Below are positions 8,163 to 17,191 of a DNA stretch of 64,000 nucleotides, piece after piece. A model generated the notes under the pieces. It ran no database searches and had not been told where the DNA came from. It saw nothing but the letters and a program-made list of their open reading frames with translations. Location: assembly GCA_022841915.1 (NCBI GenBank), contig JALHQN010000001.1, positions 558,001 through 622,000 on the forward strand. Direction: 5' to 3'. The stretch's first letter is position 1; the number at the start of each line of letters is the position of its first letter. The DNA comes from Burkholderiales bacterium (GTDB lineage: Bacteria > Pseudomonadota > Gammaproteobacteria > Burkholderiales > WYBJ01). The translations under genes were made by a program, and so were the position numbers.

Positions 8163-9024
8163 ATCGCAAGCAATCCCCGGACGCGATCATCTGCACTCCG
8201 GCCGCGGCAGATGCCGCCTGTGCATCGCGCTCCGCGTCGCGCGGCGTATAGTGACGCTTGAGCCACTGCGACAATCCGTCCAGGCCTGGAAACAACACGC
8301 GCTCGTTGACGTTCGACTGGTCCAGCTTGTCCCGGAACTCCCACTTCATCTGCCGGGGAATGATGATCTTCGTCCACAAACCGGGGTGCGCCGCGAGCCA
8401 ATCCTCCATCGCCAGATCCGGACGGGACAAGGCGGAGAAATAGGCGAACTGGTTGACGATGCGCTCGTCGAACGACGGCGGTTCGAAGAAGAGTGCGAAA
8501 TCGCCCGCCGGGCTGGAGAGGCCGTCCAGGTCGTGCAGCGTCGTGACCGTTTCGGACAGCATTTCGACCGTGAAGATGTGCGCACCCTCCATATCGAGCA
8601 ATGCGCGAACCTTGCGCGGCAGTAGCGCGTGCACCTTGGCGTAGTCGACCTTCCAGATCGCACCATCCTTGTCGTACTTGTCCATGGCACTCGTGGCGAA
8701 GTGCAACGCGACTAGAGGCGAGTACGTCCAATCCAGCAATCGCGTGGGCAGACCGTGATGCTGTGCGACAGACAACCAGTGCCACAGCGAATCTCGCTCG
8801 ACGACGGAACGGTGCGCATACTTCTTGAAGTTGCGCAGCAGGTGGGATTCAAGGCGCGCGTAAGGCCCCCCGAGCCGCATGAGTCCGGTCTCCAGACGAT
8901 GCGCCTGGTCGCTCAAACCGCGAAAGGCATGCCGGGAGCGGTGGCGGCCGATGGCGGCATCCCACGAATCGGCAAAGATATGCTCCTGCAGCTCGGACCA
9001 GGAGGTCGCCACTTCCACCGCCAT
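8155..9024 (-). CDS. FRG-domain-containing protein
   Basis: A 289-residue cytoplasmic protein with the FRG domain: HAFRGLSD with the name-giving Phe34-Arg35-Gly36, then WLSVAQHHGLPTRLLDWTYSP followed by LVALHFA. FRG domains are widespread and of unresolved biochemical function; some sit in defence or stress islands. The true start is the ATG at 9024; the TTG at 9027 only extends the frame by one codon. It is convergent and overlapping with the phosphodiesterase gene, with no defence genes nearby. Confidence 0.85.
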   Translation of the reverse strand: MAVEVATSWSELQEHIFADSWDAAIGRHRSRHAFRGLSDQAHRLETGLMRLGGPYARLESHLLRNFKKYAHRSVVERDSLWHWLSVAQHHGLPTRLLDWTYSPLVALHFATSAMDKYDKDGAIWKVDYAKVHALLPRKVRALLDMEGAHIFTVEMLSETVTTLHDLDGLSSPAGDFALFFEPPSFDERIVNQFAYFSALSRPDLAMEDWLAAHPGLWTKIIIPRQMKWEFRDKLDQSNVNERVLFPGLDGLSQWLKRHYTPRDAERDAQAASAAAGVQMIASGDCLRST

Positions 9025-9700
9025 CAAGCGCGCCTCTCGACATTGAAAACCCGCGGATTATCGGGTCGGCGCGTTACGTCATCGTGACGCCATGCGAGGC
9101 GCACCCTCGCGCGCAGTTTCGCTTGAGCGATCGAATCTCGATGACGATGGCACATAGACCGGGTCTCGCAGCACCACGCTTGGGTTGCTGCGCCCGCCTG
9201 CACGCTCTACCAACTTTCTGCACGCCAACACGATCGCCGTCGATTGTCGCATCGAGAATGGTGGAACGACGTGCCTCACCACACATGATCACGGTGGCGC
9301 ATCGGTTCTCTGCCGGAACTTATCGGTGCGCGGTCATGCCAGCCCGCGAGCAACGGTCGCATGGTACGGGTCTTGCTGAGTCGCATTCATCATGAAGTGA
9401 TTGGCGGTGCGGACCGGGATGGTGCGGGGTGTATGCCATCGATCCGGCAGCAAAGACCTTTCGCACCTGTCCAATAACCTGCTTTCGAGGGCGGATGCAA
9501 CGCAGCGTACCGACGAATGCCGCAAGACGCTTTTCCGCGCATGTGCGCGAGTGGGATGACGCCGGAGGTTCGCCTCAAACCGAGACCCCATCGCTCATGC
9601 GCACCGGCTCAGTGCGTCAGTCGGACGCAGATGCGGGAATGCGGTGCATTCACGGGCCTGCGGGACATCGATTTCCGAACTAGCGAAGGGGCATACGAAG
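9025..9700. other. Long intergenic region, no gene supported
   Basis: 676 bases between two divergent genes. Short open frames exist on both strands but are rich in Arg, Ser, Cys and His, with no recognisable motif or good ribosome site. It must contain the promoters of the FRG gene and the hydrolase gene. I see no repeat or RNA structure that I would defend. Confidence 0.5.
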
Positions 9701-10411
9701 ATGGCCGGATGGGACGACTTTCTGACCGAACGCGACAAGGAACACCTCGCTGTCTGGGGCAAGAAGGGCCGCGACGACTTCGGCACCAAGCCGTTGTTGC
9801 TCGTCATCGACGTGTACTACGCGTCGGTCGGTCACGAGCGAAAGCCGCTGATGGAATCGATCAAGGACTGGCCGATGAGCTGCGGGCTCGATGGCTGGGA
9901 AGCGATCGACCGCATGGTCGGACTGATCGCCGGGGCACGCGCACACGGCGTACCGGTGGTCTACGTGCGCGGCCTCGACGGGTTCCCGAGCGACCCCTCC
10001 CGCGTCGTCGAGCGCGGCAAGAAGGTCAATCGCGGCGTGGATCACTTGTCGGCCGAAGTCCGCGCGCTCGCCAACGAGATCGTCGCTGAGGTCGCGCCGC
10101 GGCCCGGCGAACTCGTCATCGGAAAGACAGCGCCGAGCGCCTTTGCGGAGACCCCGCTGCTTCATTACCTGCGCCAGGTGGGCACCGACACGGTGATCGT
10201 GTGCGGCGAATCCACCAGCGGCTGCGTACGCGCCTCCGTGCTCGATGCGCAGCGGTACCGCTACAAGGTCGGGATCGTCGGCGAGTGCTGCTTCGATCGC
10301 ACCCAGGCCTCGCACTGGATGAACCTCTTCGACATGAATCAGAAGTACGGCGAGGTGATCGACGTCCAAACGGCCGTCGACTACTTCGCGGCCACTGGCA
10401 GCACTGCGTGA
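9701..10411 (+). CDS. Isochorismatase-fold cysteine hydrolase (N-carbamoylsarcosine amidase-like)
   Basis: A 236-residue cysteine hydrolase with the complete isochorismatase-superfamily triad: Asp37 (LLLVIDVYY), Lys142 (VIGKTAPSAF) and Cys175 (CGESTSGCVRAS). The STSGCVRAS context is typical of N-carbamoylsarcosine amidase and related ureido- or amide-hydrolysing members. The ATG at 9701 follows AAGGGG. It is followed by a TctC-type receptor and a nitrilase-fold amidase on the same strand, suggesting uptake and hydrolysis of an N-carbamoyl or amide compound. The exact substrate is unknown. Confidence 0.85.
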   Translation: MAGWDDFLTERDKEHLAVWGKKGRDDFGTKPLLLVIDVYYASVGHERKPLMESIKDWPMSCGLDGWEAIDRMVGLIAGARAHGVPVVYVRGLDGFPSDPSRVVERGKKVNRGVDHLSAEVRALANEIVAEVAPRPGELVIGKTAPSAFAETPLLHYLRQVGTDTVIVCGESTSGCVRASVLDAQRYRYKVGIVGECCFDRTQASHWMNLFDMNQKYGEVIDVQTAVDYFAATGSTA

Positions 10412-10455
10412 GCTGCGCCTGCTCCCTTACGCCCACGCATCCACCGGAGACCTGA

Positions 10456-11433
10456 ATGTATCTGCAACGAGCTTTCCTGCTGGGGGGTGCCCTCGGCGCG
10501 ACCCTCGGCGCCCTGCCTGTCCATGCGCAGTCGGATGCCTATCCGAACCGGCCGATCCGCATGATCGTGATGTACCCGCCGGGCGGCGGCGTCGATCTTG
10601 CCGCCCGCATCATCGGACAGAAGCTCGTTGCGGCACTCGGCCAGCAGGTCATCATCGACAATCGCGGCGGCGCGGGCGGCAACATTTCCATGCAGTTGCT
10701 CGCGAAGGCCCCGGCCGATGGCCACACGCTGCTGATGGCCGGCGGCGCGATCGCGATCAACCATACGCTCTATCGAAACCTGCCTTTCGACACGCTGCGC
10801 GACTTCACCCCGATCGTTCGGGTCGCCTCGACCGTGTACGCCATGGTCGCCTCGCCGACGCAGAACGTGCGCTCGGTGAAAGAACTGATCGCCCTCGCCA
10901 AAGCCCAGCCCGGCAAGCTGACGTTCGCCTCCGCGGGCGTCGGCGCGCCGCCCCATCTCGCCGGGGAGTTGCTGAAGATGACGGCAGGCGTCGACATGGT
11001 CCACGTGCCCTACAAGGGCACCGGGCCGGCAATGGCCGATGTCATGACCGGACAGGTGAACTGGATGTTCTCCGATGCGCTCGCAGCGGCGCCCCAGATC
11101 GCTGGCGGCAGGCTGCGCGGGCTCGCAGTGACGAGCACCAAGCGCTTCCCGCTGGTGCCGGACCTGCCCACCATGATCGAGGCGGGCGTCCCCGGTTTCT
11201 CCGCGACAGGCTGGACGGCGCTGCTCGGCCCTGCCGGCATCCCGCGGCCGATCGTTACCCGTCTCAATGCCGAGGTGGCGAAAGTGCTGCCGCTGCCGGA
11301 GGTCAAGGAAAAGCTCGCTGGCGACGGCAGTGAGTTCGGCAACAACACCGCCGATGAATTCGCGGCCTATTTGCGCGAAGAGATCACGAAATGGGCGAAG
11401 GTCGTCAAGGCCTCCGGCGCGAAAGTAGAATGA
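10456..11433 (+). CDS. Tripartite tricarboxylate transporter family receptor (Bug/TctC)
   Basis: A 325-residue periplasmic solute receptor with a signal peptide (FLLGGALGATLGALPVHAQ). Bug-family signatures are clear: YPNRPIRMIVMYPPGGGVD, QQVIIDNRGGAGGNI, MVHVPYKGTGPA and RLRGLAVTSTKR. No TctA or TctB membrane component is nearby, which is usual for this family in betaproteobacteria, where many orphan receptors exist. GGAG precedes the ATG by seven bases. Its stop codon overlaps an upstream candidate start of the amidase gene (ATGA at 11430). Its ligand is probably the substrate of the flanking hydrolases; this is inferred from context only. Confidence 0.92.
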   Translation: MYLQRAFLLGGALGATLGALPVHAQSDAYPNRPIRMIVMYPPGGGVDLAARIIGQKLVAALGQQVIIDNRGGAGGNISMQLLAKAPADGHTLLMAGGAIAINHTLYRNLPFDTLRDFTPIVRVASTVYAMVASPTQNVRSVKELIALAKAQPGKLTFASAGVGAPPHLAGELLKMTAGVDMVHVPYKGTGPAMADVMTGQVNWMFSDALAAAPQIAGGRLRGLAVTSTKRFPLVPDLPTMIEAGVPGFSATGWTALLGPAGIPRPIVTRLNAEVAKVLPLPEVKEKLAGDGSEFGNNTADEFAAYLREEITKWAKVVKASGAKVE

Positions 11434-11462
11434 GCGAACCAGCCAAGAAAAGGAACAACGGC

Positions 11463-12332
11463 ATGGGACGCATGATCACGGTAGCGGCGGCGCAGACGGG
11501 GCCAGTGCTCGCAGAGGACTGGCGCACCGCCGTGCCGGGCGCATGCGAGATGATCGAGACGGCGGCGAAGAAGCAGGCGCAGATCGTTTGCTTCCCCGAA
11601 CTATTCATGACGCCATTCTTTCCCAACCGACTCACACACGATTTCGACCGCTACTTCGTGTCGCTGCCCGATGCGGATTTGCAGCCTGTTCTCGACTGCG
11701 CAGCCGACCATCGAATCGCCCTGCTGCTGCCCTTCGGCGAGAAGAACGATCGGCACTACTACAACTCGTGCCTGGTCGTGAACGGGGACGGACGCCCGCT
11801 CGGCATGTACCGCAAGACCCACATTCCCGCCATCCTGCCCTCCGCGCTGGCAGGCGGCACCGGCAGCTACGAAAAGTTCTACTTCTCGCCCGGAACAGCC
11901 TTCCCGGTGTTCGACCTTGCCGGCGTGCGGATCGGCATCCAGATCTGCTACGACCGCAAGTATCCGGAGGGATCGCGCCTGCTGGCGCTGCAGGGCGCCG
12001 AGATGCTGTTCATGCCGATCTGTGCGGCGACTTACGGCGAAACCATGTTGCGCGGCAACACCTGGGAGCTGCCGCTGCAGGCACGCGCCTACGAAAACGG
12101 CGTGTTCGTCGTGGGCGTGAACCGCTCGGGCGACGAGAACGGCCGCAAGCACATCGGCCGCAGCATGATCGTCGACCCGATCGGGGCAGACATCGTCGCA
12201 GAGGCCTCGGTCGATCAAGCCGAAGTGCTGGTGGCCACACTGGACCTCGATCACGTGCGCACGGCGCAGACGAGCCTGCCCTGGTGGCGCGACCGGCGGC
12301 CGGAACTCTATGGCGAGCTGAGCGCGCGTTGA
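11463..12332 (+). CDS. Nitrilase-superfamily amidohydrolase (N-carbamoyl-amino-acid hydrolase-like)
   Basis: A 289-residue carbon-nitrogen hydrolase with the Glu-Lys-Cys triad of the superfamily: Glu46 (CFPELFM), Lys118 (YRKTHIP) and Cys162 (IQICYDRKYPEG). The CYDRKYPE context fits N-carbamoyl-amino-acid or N-carbamoylputrescine/beta-ureidopropionase-type enzymes, which release CO2 and ammonia from a ureido group. The ATG at 11463 is preferred because AGGA lies eight bases upstream; an ATG at 11430 overlaps the receptor stop but has no good ribosome site. It is the last gene of the three-gene catabolic unit. Confidence 0.88.
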   Translation: MGRMITVAAAQTGPVLAEDWRTAVPGACEMIETAAKKQAQIVCFPELFMTPFFPNRLTHDFDRYFVSLPDADLQPVLDCAADHRIALLLPFGEKNDRHYYNSCLVVNGDGRPLGMYRKTHIPAILPSALAGGTGSYEKFYFSPGTAFPVFDLAGVRIGIQICYDRKYPEGSRLLALQGAEMLFMPICAATYGETMLRGNTWELPLQARAYENGVFVVGVNRSGDENGRKHIGRSMIVDPIGADIVAEASVDQAEVLVATLDLDHVRTAQTSLPWWRDRRPELYGELSAR

Positions 12333-12629
12333 TCGCCGCCCGTTAGTCCGATACCAGGACCTTGTTTCGGGAAGCATGCCGAAACCACCGGGCCTGCCGT
12401 GCATCGCCACTGGCATGCGCGGCGAGCACGGCGCGATCCGGCACCGAGTCGCCAAGATCGCCTGTCCGCCATGGGCACGCCGCCCCGAACGCTCCGGGCA
12501 TGCTTAACTGCCGGACTTCACAGCCTGACCCGGCGCCTCCCCGACTGTAATCGGGAACCATTTCGCCGCGTTGTGGTATACACACGTAGTCGACATCATC
12601 GACCGTCCAATCACTCGAGGAGGATTGCC

Positions 12630-13115
12630 ATGAATGCCATGCAAGTTGAAGCAATCGTCGGTCAGCCGGCCGAACGTAGCGTCTCCACGCAGCAACTGGT
12701 TCTCGCCCTCGGCGGTCTGCTCGCATGGCTGGGCGGATTCGCCGTCGCAGAGTATGCGCACGATTTATTGATCGCCGCCCATGCGGCCGGCGCCCCCCCG
12801 TCAGAGACCGCTCATATCGCGTATGAGGTATCCGCGGGATATGTGCTCGGCGTAGTGACCGCGCTTGCACTGGGGTTGCTCGGCCGCCTGTTGCAGGGAC
12901 GCGACGCCGACCTCTTCATCGACCTTCCGTGGCTGCGCTGGGCTGCGATCGCCGGTCTGGGCGTCGTGGTGCTGGCTTGCGTCGCCGGGGTGGCTTCGCA
13001 TAATGCGAATGGCCTGACTGTCGCTTACGACCTCGCATTCGCGTGCGGCCTTGTCGTTGTTTTCGGTGGCGTCCTGCCTTTGTACCGCCAGCTCGAATAC
13101 CGCCTGCGTCGCTGA
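12630..13115 (+). CDS. Small integral membrane protein of unknown function
   Basis: 161 residues with about four hydrophobic segments: LVLALGGLLAWLGGFAVAEYA, AGYVLGVVTALALGLLG, WAAIAGLGVVVLACVAGVA and LAFACGLVVVFGGVLPL. No family was recognised. The start is secure: GAGGAGG lies six bases upstream of the ATG at 12630. It stands alone, with convergent transcription toward the methyltransferase gene. Confidence 0.7.
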   Translation: MNAMQVEAIVGQPAERSVSTQQLVLALGGLLAWLGGFAVAEYAHDLLIAAHAAGAPPSETAHIAYEVSAGYVLGVVTALALGLLGRLLQGRDADLFIDLPWLRWAAIAGLGVVVLACVAGVASHNANGLTVAYDLAFACGLVVVFGGVLPLYRQLEYRLRR

Positions 13116-13294
13116 GGTTCAGTCCTGATCCCGTCGGTGGCGCAACGCGCGGCCGGCGGGGCTGCGCCAGCGGGGCGCCGGCCAGCAATCTCGGGGTGAC
13201 GAGGATTACGTCGGGCGACGTGCTTCCCGCCGCAGGCCTCCGAACCCGAAGCCACAGCGGTCGCCAGTCACGCAGCCCCTCGGGCAGCAGGGTC

Positions 13295-14251
13295 TCATTT
13301 CGTTGCAGCGCGCAACTGCGGACGTTCCGAGATACGTTTCGCCACCCAAGGCAAACGACGCTCGCTCCCGGCAACCATGGTGCGCAGCGTGCCTGTCATG
13401 ACTTCCCCATCGACACGCGCATCGATGTATCTGGGCGCTGGATGCGCCTCGTCGGGCACGATGCCAAAGCCGATGCGCTCCCCGTCGATGCGTGTGTCGA
13501 CGAAGGCTGAGTTGCGCGCATTGCGATGGGCCGCGCCCTCGAAGCGCTGATAGGTCTGCGAGATGCTGAACTCCTCGCTGCGGGTTGCCCCGGCGTCTTC
13601 GATCTGCGCGCGCCAGCGTCCGTGGATACGCGCAGGCACGCGCCAGAGCATGACCACGCTTTCCCCGCCGCGGCCGAAGTTCTTCTCCGGCACGTCGAAG
13701 CGCTCGATGCGATCCGGCTGCCAGCCGCCTAGCGGGAAGTCATGCGAGATCACCCGCGCACCCGGCCGCATCGTCCCCAGGATGCGGGGCATCAGCCTCT
13801 CGTTCAGATCCGGTCCGAGATAAAGGGTGAGCACACTCGCTTCGGCGAGATTCGTGGTAAGCGCATCCTGCATTTCGAAGCGGGTACGTTCGGCCACGCC
13901 CGCCTCGCGCGCCAGTGCCCGCGCTTTGGCGACGAGCCCCGCATCGATTTCGACGCCGAAACCTCGCGCTCCGAAGCGTCGGGCTGCGGTGATCACGATA
14001 CGTCCGTCGCCGCAGCCCAGGTCGATCACGAAATCGTCCTTCGTAACCTGGGCGATTTCCAGCATCCGGTCGACGACCTGCTGCGGTGTCGGAATATAGG
14101 GCGGGGGCCTGTCCTCGCGCAGCACGGTGGCCGCGGATGGGAGCGCGCGCAGCGCCAGCAGGCCACCGAGCAGCGTACCGCAAATGCGTCGACGTGCCTG
14201 CCAAAGTGCTCGGGTATCGTGCGAGTCGGACTGTGCGTGTTGGTCTGACAA
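13295..14251 (-). CDS. Class I SAM-dependent methyltransferase with N-terminal hydrophobic segment
   Basis: A 318-residue protein. The SAM-binding motif I, VIDLGCGDGRIV, is followed by FGVEIDAGLVAKARALA, MQDALT and LYLGPDLNERLMPRIL, as in methyltransferases. The C-terminal 120 residues (ESVVMLWRVPARIHGRWRA onward) form an additional beta-rich part. The N-terminus has a basic-hydrophobic segment (RRRICGTLLGGLLALRALPSAA), suggesting anchoring or export, which is odd for a SAM-using enzyme. The start is probably the TTG at 14251, with GAGG seven bases upstream; a TTG at 14296 is also open. Substrate unknown. Confidence 0.8.
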   Translation of the reverse strand: MSDQHAQSDSHDTRALWQARRRICGTLLGGLLALRALPSAATVLREDRPPPYIPTPQQVVDRMLEIAQVTKDDFVIDLGCGDGRIVITAARRFGARGFGVEIDAGLVAKARALAREAGVAERTRFEMQDALTTNLAEASVLTLYLGPDLNERLMPRILGTMRPGARVISHDFPLGGWQPDRIERFDVPEKNFGRGGESVVMLWRVPARIHGRWRAQIEDAGATRSEEFSISQTYQRFEGAAHRNARNSAFVDTRIDGERIGFGIVPDEAHPAPRYIDARVDGEVMTGTLRTMVAGSERRLPWVAKRISERPQLRAATK

Positions 14252-14693
14252 GTGTGAGCCTCGTGGTACGAAAGTGCGCCGGCTGAGCGTACACAATCCT
14301 ACACCACCGGAGCACCTGTCCTGTCGGCCTCGTGCTGCTGCGAAGGCACGGTTCGAAACGCTTCATCCGGTCGCTTCAGCGGGAGGCGCTCTCTTGCGAG
14401 ACCCGCGCCTGCAGCAGACCATACGCGAGCACGACACGAACAACGCTCGCCCGGGACGAGAACGTTCGCCATTCGCAGCGCACGCTGCTCACATCGCTCC
14501 GTGCGCGCGCACCTTCGTGACGCAATCCACAACGTGCAAGAGGGGGCGAACGCGGCGCTGTGGATAGTCCTTTGCGATCATGCTTCGCCTTGTGCTCAAC
14601 GACGGCGCGTCATTTGTTCCCGCTAGGCTTAATCTGCTCGCGCACGCATCGAACGTTGCGAGACCATCCGAAAGTCGCTACCTGGAGAAAACA
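14252..14693. other. Divergent intergenic region, no gene seen
   Basis: 442 bases between the methyltransferase and PEP-CTERM genes. Small open frames on both strands have no family resemblance and no ribosome sites. It should contain both promoters. I see no convincing RNA or repeat. Confidence 0.5.
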
Positions 14694-16103
14694 ATGAGAT
14701 CGATCGTCACACCGCTTGCCCTTGCCTTCGGTGCAGCCATCGCGTTGCCGGCAGCCGGAGCCGGCACGCTCACGGGTTTCGCCGTTCTTCCCGCCAACAC
14801 CTTCGCTGAAGGACCGACCTCCGGACAGTTCGCAGGGGCCGGTGCATTCGGCAACGCGCTGCCTCTGATCGACAAGCAACCTGTGCAGGGCTTCTCCGCC
14901 GTGCTCGATGGTCCGGTGGCGGGCAGCTACTACGTCATGCAAGACAACGGCTTCGGTGCGAAGGGCAACTCGGCTGACACGCTCTTGCGCATGTTCGCCG
15001 TCAAGCCCGACTTTCGCACCGCGTCCGGCGGCACGGGCACCGTCGCACCCGTCGACTTCATCAACGGCACGCCGTTGCCGAGCTTCAACGCGAGCAGCTT
15101 CATTCAATTGCGCGATCCGGACCAAAAGCTCGGCTTCAGCATCGTCGCGAGCATGACGAACTACCCCAACGGCGCGAACAACATCCCGGTCAGCAGCGTC
15201 ATCTCGTCCGGGCGACTGCTTACCGGCACGGACTTCGATCTCGAATCGGTACGCAAGGACAAGAACGGCAACCTGTGGTTCGGCGAAGAGTTCGGGCCCT
15301 ACCTCATCAAGACCGATGCCACCGGCAAGGTCTTGCGCAGCGAGATCGCGTTGCCGCGACCCACGCAGGTGGGCGGCGTCGTTGTCGACCTCGGCACCAA
15401 CCCGATCGTCCAGGCCCCGCAGAATCCGAATCCGGCGGGCGCAAACAACCTGCCCGGTTCCGGCGGCTTCGAGGGCATGGCGATCAACGCCAGCGGCACG
15501 AAGCTCTACCCCATGCTCGAACGCCCCTTGACGACCGATCCCGATCAGTCACGGCTCATCATCAGCGAATTCGACATCGCCTCCGAGACCTATACCGGAC
15601 GCACGTTCGGCTACAAGCTCGATCCGCTGGGCACGGCCATAGGCGACTTCACCGCCGTCTCCGACACGAAGTTTCTGGTCATCGAGCGTGACGGGCGCCA
15701 GGGCGATCCGACGATCCCCGAGTTCGCCAATCCGGCTCAGTTCAAGAAAATCTTCATGATCGACTTGAGTCAACTCGACGGCAACGGCTTCGCGAAGAAG
15801 ACCGAGGTGCTCGACCTCATGAACATCGCCGACCCGCACGACCTCAACGGCGACGGCAAGACGACGTTCAACTTTCCGTTCGTGACGATCGAGGACGTGC
15901 TGGTGGTCGATCCGAACACCTTGCTCGTCATCAACGACAACAACTACCCGGGCAGTTCCGGCCGCGCCTTCGGCCTGAGCGACAACAACGAGTTCATTCT
16001 CGTGTCGCTGGCGCAACCCGTGCCCGAACCCGGAACGTACGCCCTCATGCTGGCAGGTTTGGTGCTGGTCGGCGGGTACGCGCGCCGTCGCAAAGCGGTC
16101 TGA
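14694..16103 (+). CDS. Esterase-like phytase-domain protein with PEP-CTERM sorting signal
   Basis: A 469-residue secreted protein. It starts with a signal peptide (SIVTPLALAFGAAIALPAAGAG); the body matches the esterase-like phytase beta-propeller domain (ESVRKDKNGNLWFGEEFGPYL, FEGMAINASGTKLYPMLERPL, DTKFLVIERDGRQGD, DPHDLNGDG). The C-terminus is a textbook PEP-CTERM signal: VPEPGTYALML, a hydrophobic stretch and then RRRK, recognised by exosortase and usually linked to exopolysaccharide secretion. GGAG precedes the ATG at 14694. No exosortase lies in the window. Enzymatic activity is unproven for this domain. Confidence 0.9.
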   Translation: MRSIVTPLALAFGAAIALPAAGAGTLTGFAVLPANTFAEGPTSGQFAGAGAFGNALPLIDKQPVQGFSAVLDGPVAGSYYVMQDNGFGAKGNSADTLLRMFAVKPDFRTASGGTGTVAPVDFINGTPLPSFNASSFIQLRDPDQKLGFSIVASMTNYPNGANNIPVSSVISSGRLLTGTDFDLESVRKDKNGNLWFGEEFGPYLIKTDATGKVLRSEIALPRPTQVGGVVVDLGTNPIVQAPQNPNPAGANNLPGSGGFEGMAINASGTKLYPMLERPLTTDPDQSRLIISEFDIASETYTGRTFGYKLDPLGTAIGDFTAVSDTKFLVIERDGRQGDPTIPEFANPAQFKKIFMIDLSQLDGNGFAKKTEVLDLMNIADPHDLNGDGKTTFNFPFVTIEDVLVVDPNTLLVINDNNYPGSSGRAFGLSDNNEFILVSLAQPVPEPGTYALMLAGLVLVGGYARRRKAV

Positions 16104-16256
16104 GATACGGCGGACAAGCCGCGATCGGCAGCGCTGTCCGCAGCGAGCGTCTGAGCCGGCCGCCAGTGCCGGCATCGACCACGTTCCCGGCGACGCTGCT
16201 GCATTGCTGCCGACTGCGCGCGGCTTTCGTCACTCGAAGGCCCGCGCAGTGGATGC

Positions 16257-16943
16257 TCATGGCGTGGCGCCGGAGGCAGCCCGTTGATGTGCCGGCGGCA
16301 GGTGCTGCTGCGCGGTGACCCCCATCGACACGTAGATGCTGGTTAGCGCCTCCATGCCCACCTCGGCCGCCTGCACCCAGGCGTGGGGCACGAACATCAA
16401 GCCTCCGCCCACCGGCACGGGTGCGGTCGGCACGATCACCGCCAGATGCGGGCGGCCCTGCAGCATGACGGGCTCGGGACTGGACAGCAACGCCAGTACG
16501 GCCACGCCTTCCTGGCCGACGCCGCCGAAATAGACCCATACCGCCGACATGGACTTCGGTCCCTCGCGGTCGCTTTGGCGCATCAGGTCGGCAAGACGTT
16601 TGGCGAGATCGTAGACCGTGCGCACCAGGGGAATGCGCCGCACGGCACCGTCGAGCAGGCGACTCGCCCCTTGCTGCACGCCAGTGCGCACCAAAGCGCC
16701 CAGCAGCACCAGCGACAAAGCGACCAGGCCGACCCCGATGAAATAGCCTATCAACACGGACCCGCTGACGCCCAAGCCCAGCGCCACCATGCCGTGACCG
16801 ATCGAGCTGTCCGGGCCCAACCAGCGCATGAGCATGCTCGCGGCCCACCAAAAGATTGCGAAGGTGGCAGCCAGGGGCATCGCTGCCAAGGTACCGGTCA
16901 CGAACAACTGCATCAATTGGCGAGAAGTGCGGCGCAGGGGCAT
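16257..16943 (-). CDS. DUF502 family membrane protein
   Basis: A 228-residue inner-membrane protein: two hydrophobic segments (LMQLFVTGTLAAMPLAATFAI and LIGYFIGVGLVALSLVLLGAL), then RRIPLVRTVYDLAKRLADLM, FGGVGQEGVAVLAL, and VPVGGGLMFVPHAWVQ with TSIYVSMG at the end, all characteristic of DUF502. Function is unknown. The ATG at 16943 fits the family N-terminus; upstream open codons are not conserved-looking. It is followed (convergent) by the PEP-CTERM gene tail and is divergent from the DUF2459 gene. Confidence 0.85.
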   Translation of the reverse strand: MPLRRTSRQLMQLFVTGTLAAMPLAATFAIFWWAASMLMRWLGPDSSIGHGMVALGLGVSGSVLIGYFIGVGLVALSLVLLGALVRTGVQQGASRLLDGAVRRIPLVRTVYDLAKRLADLMRQSDREGPKSMSAVWVYFGGVGQEGVAVLALLSSPEPVMLQGRPHLAVIVPTAPVPVGGGLMFVPHAWVQAAEVGMEALTSIYVSMGVTAQQHLPPAHQRAASGATP

Positions 16944-17191
16944 GGCGATCCAGAAAGTTGATCTGAAGGAATGATGCCAGTGACCGGCCTGCCCCGCCAG
17001 CGAGGGGCCGGGCGGCGGCTCGAACACGCGCTCCAGCGCAGTCGACGGCGAAAGAAAGACACCCGGGGGCATCTCTTGCCGGGTGGGTCGAGGCGAAGAA
17101 GCGGCTCGATGCAAAGGGGCCTCGCATCCGTCGCAAAGCCTCGCCTGCGTCTTTATCCCGGCGTTGCGCCGTCGGAAAAGAAACCCGTGAT

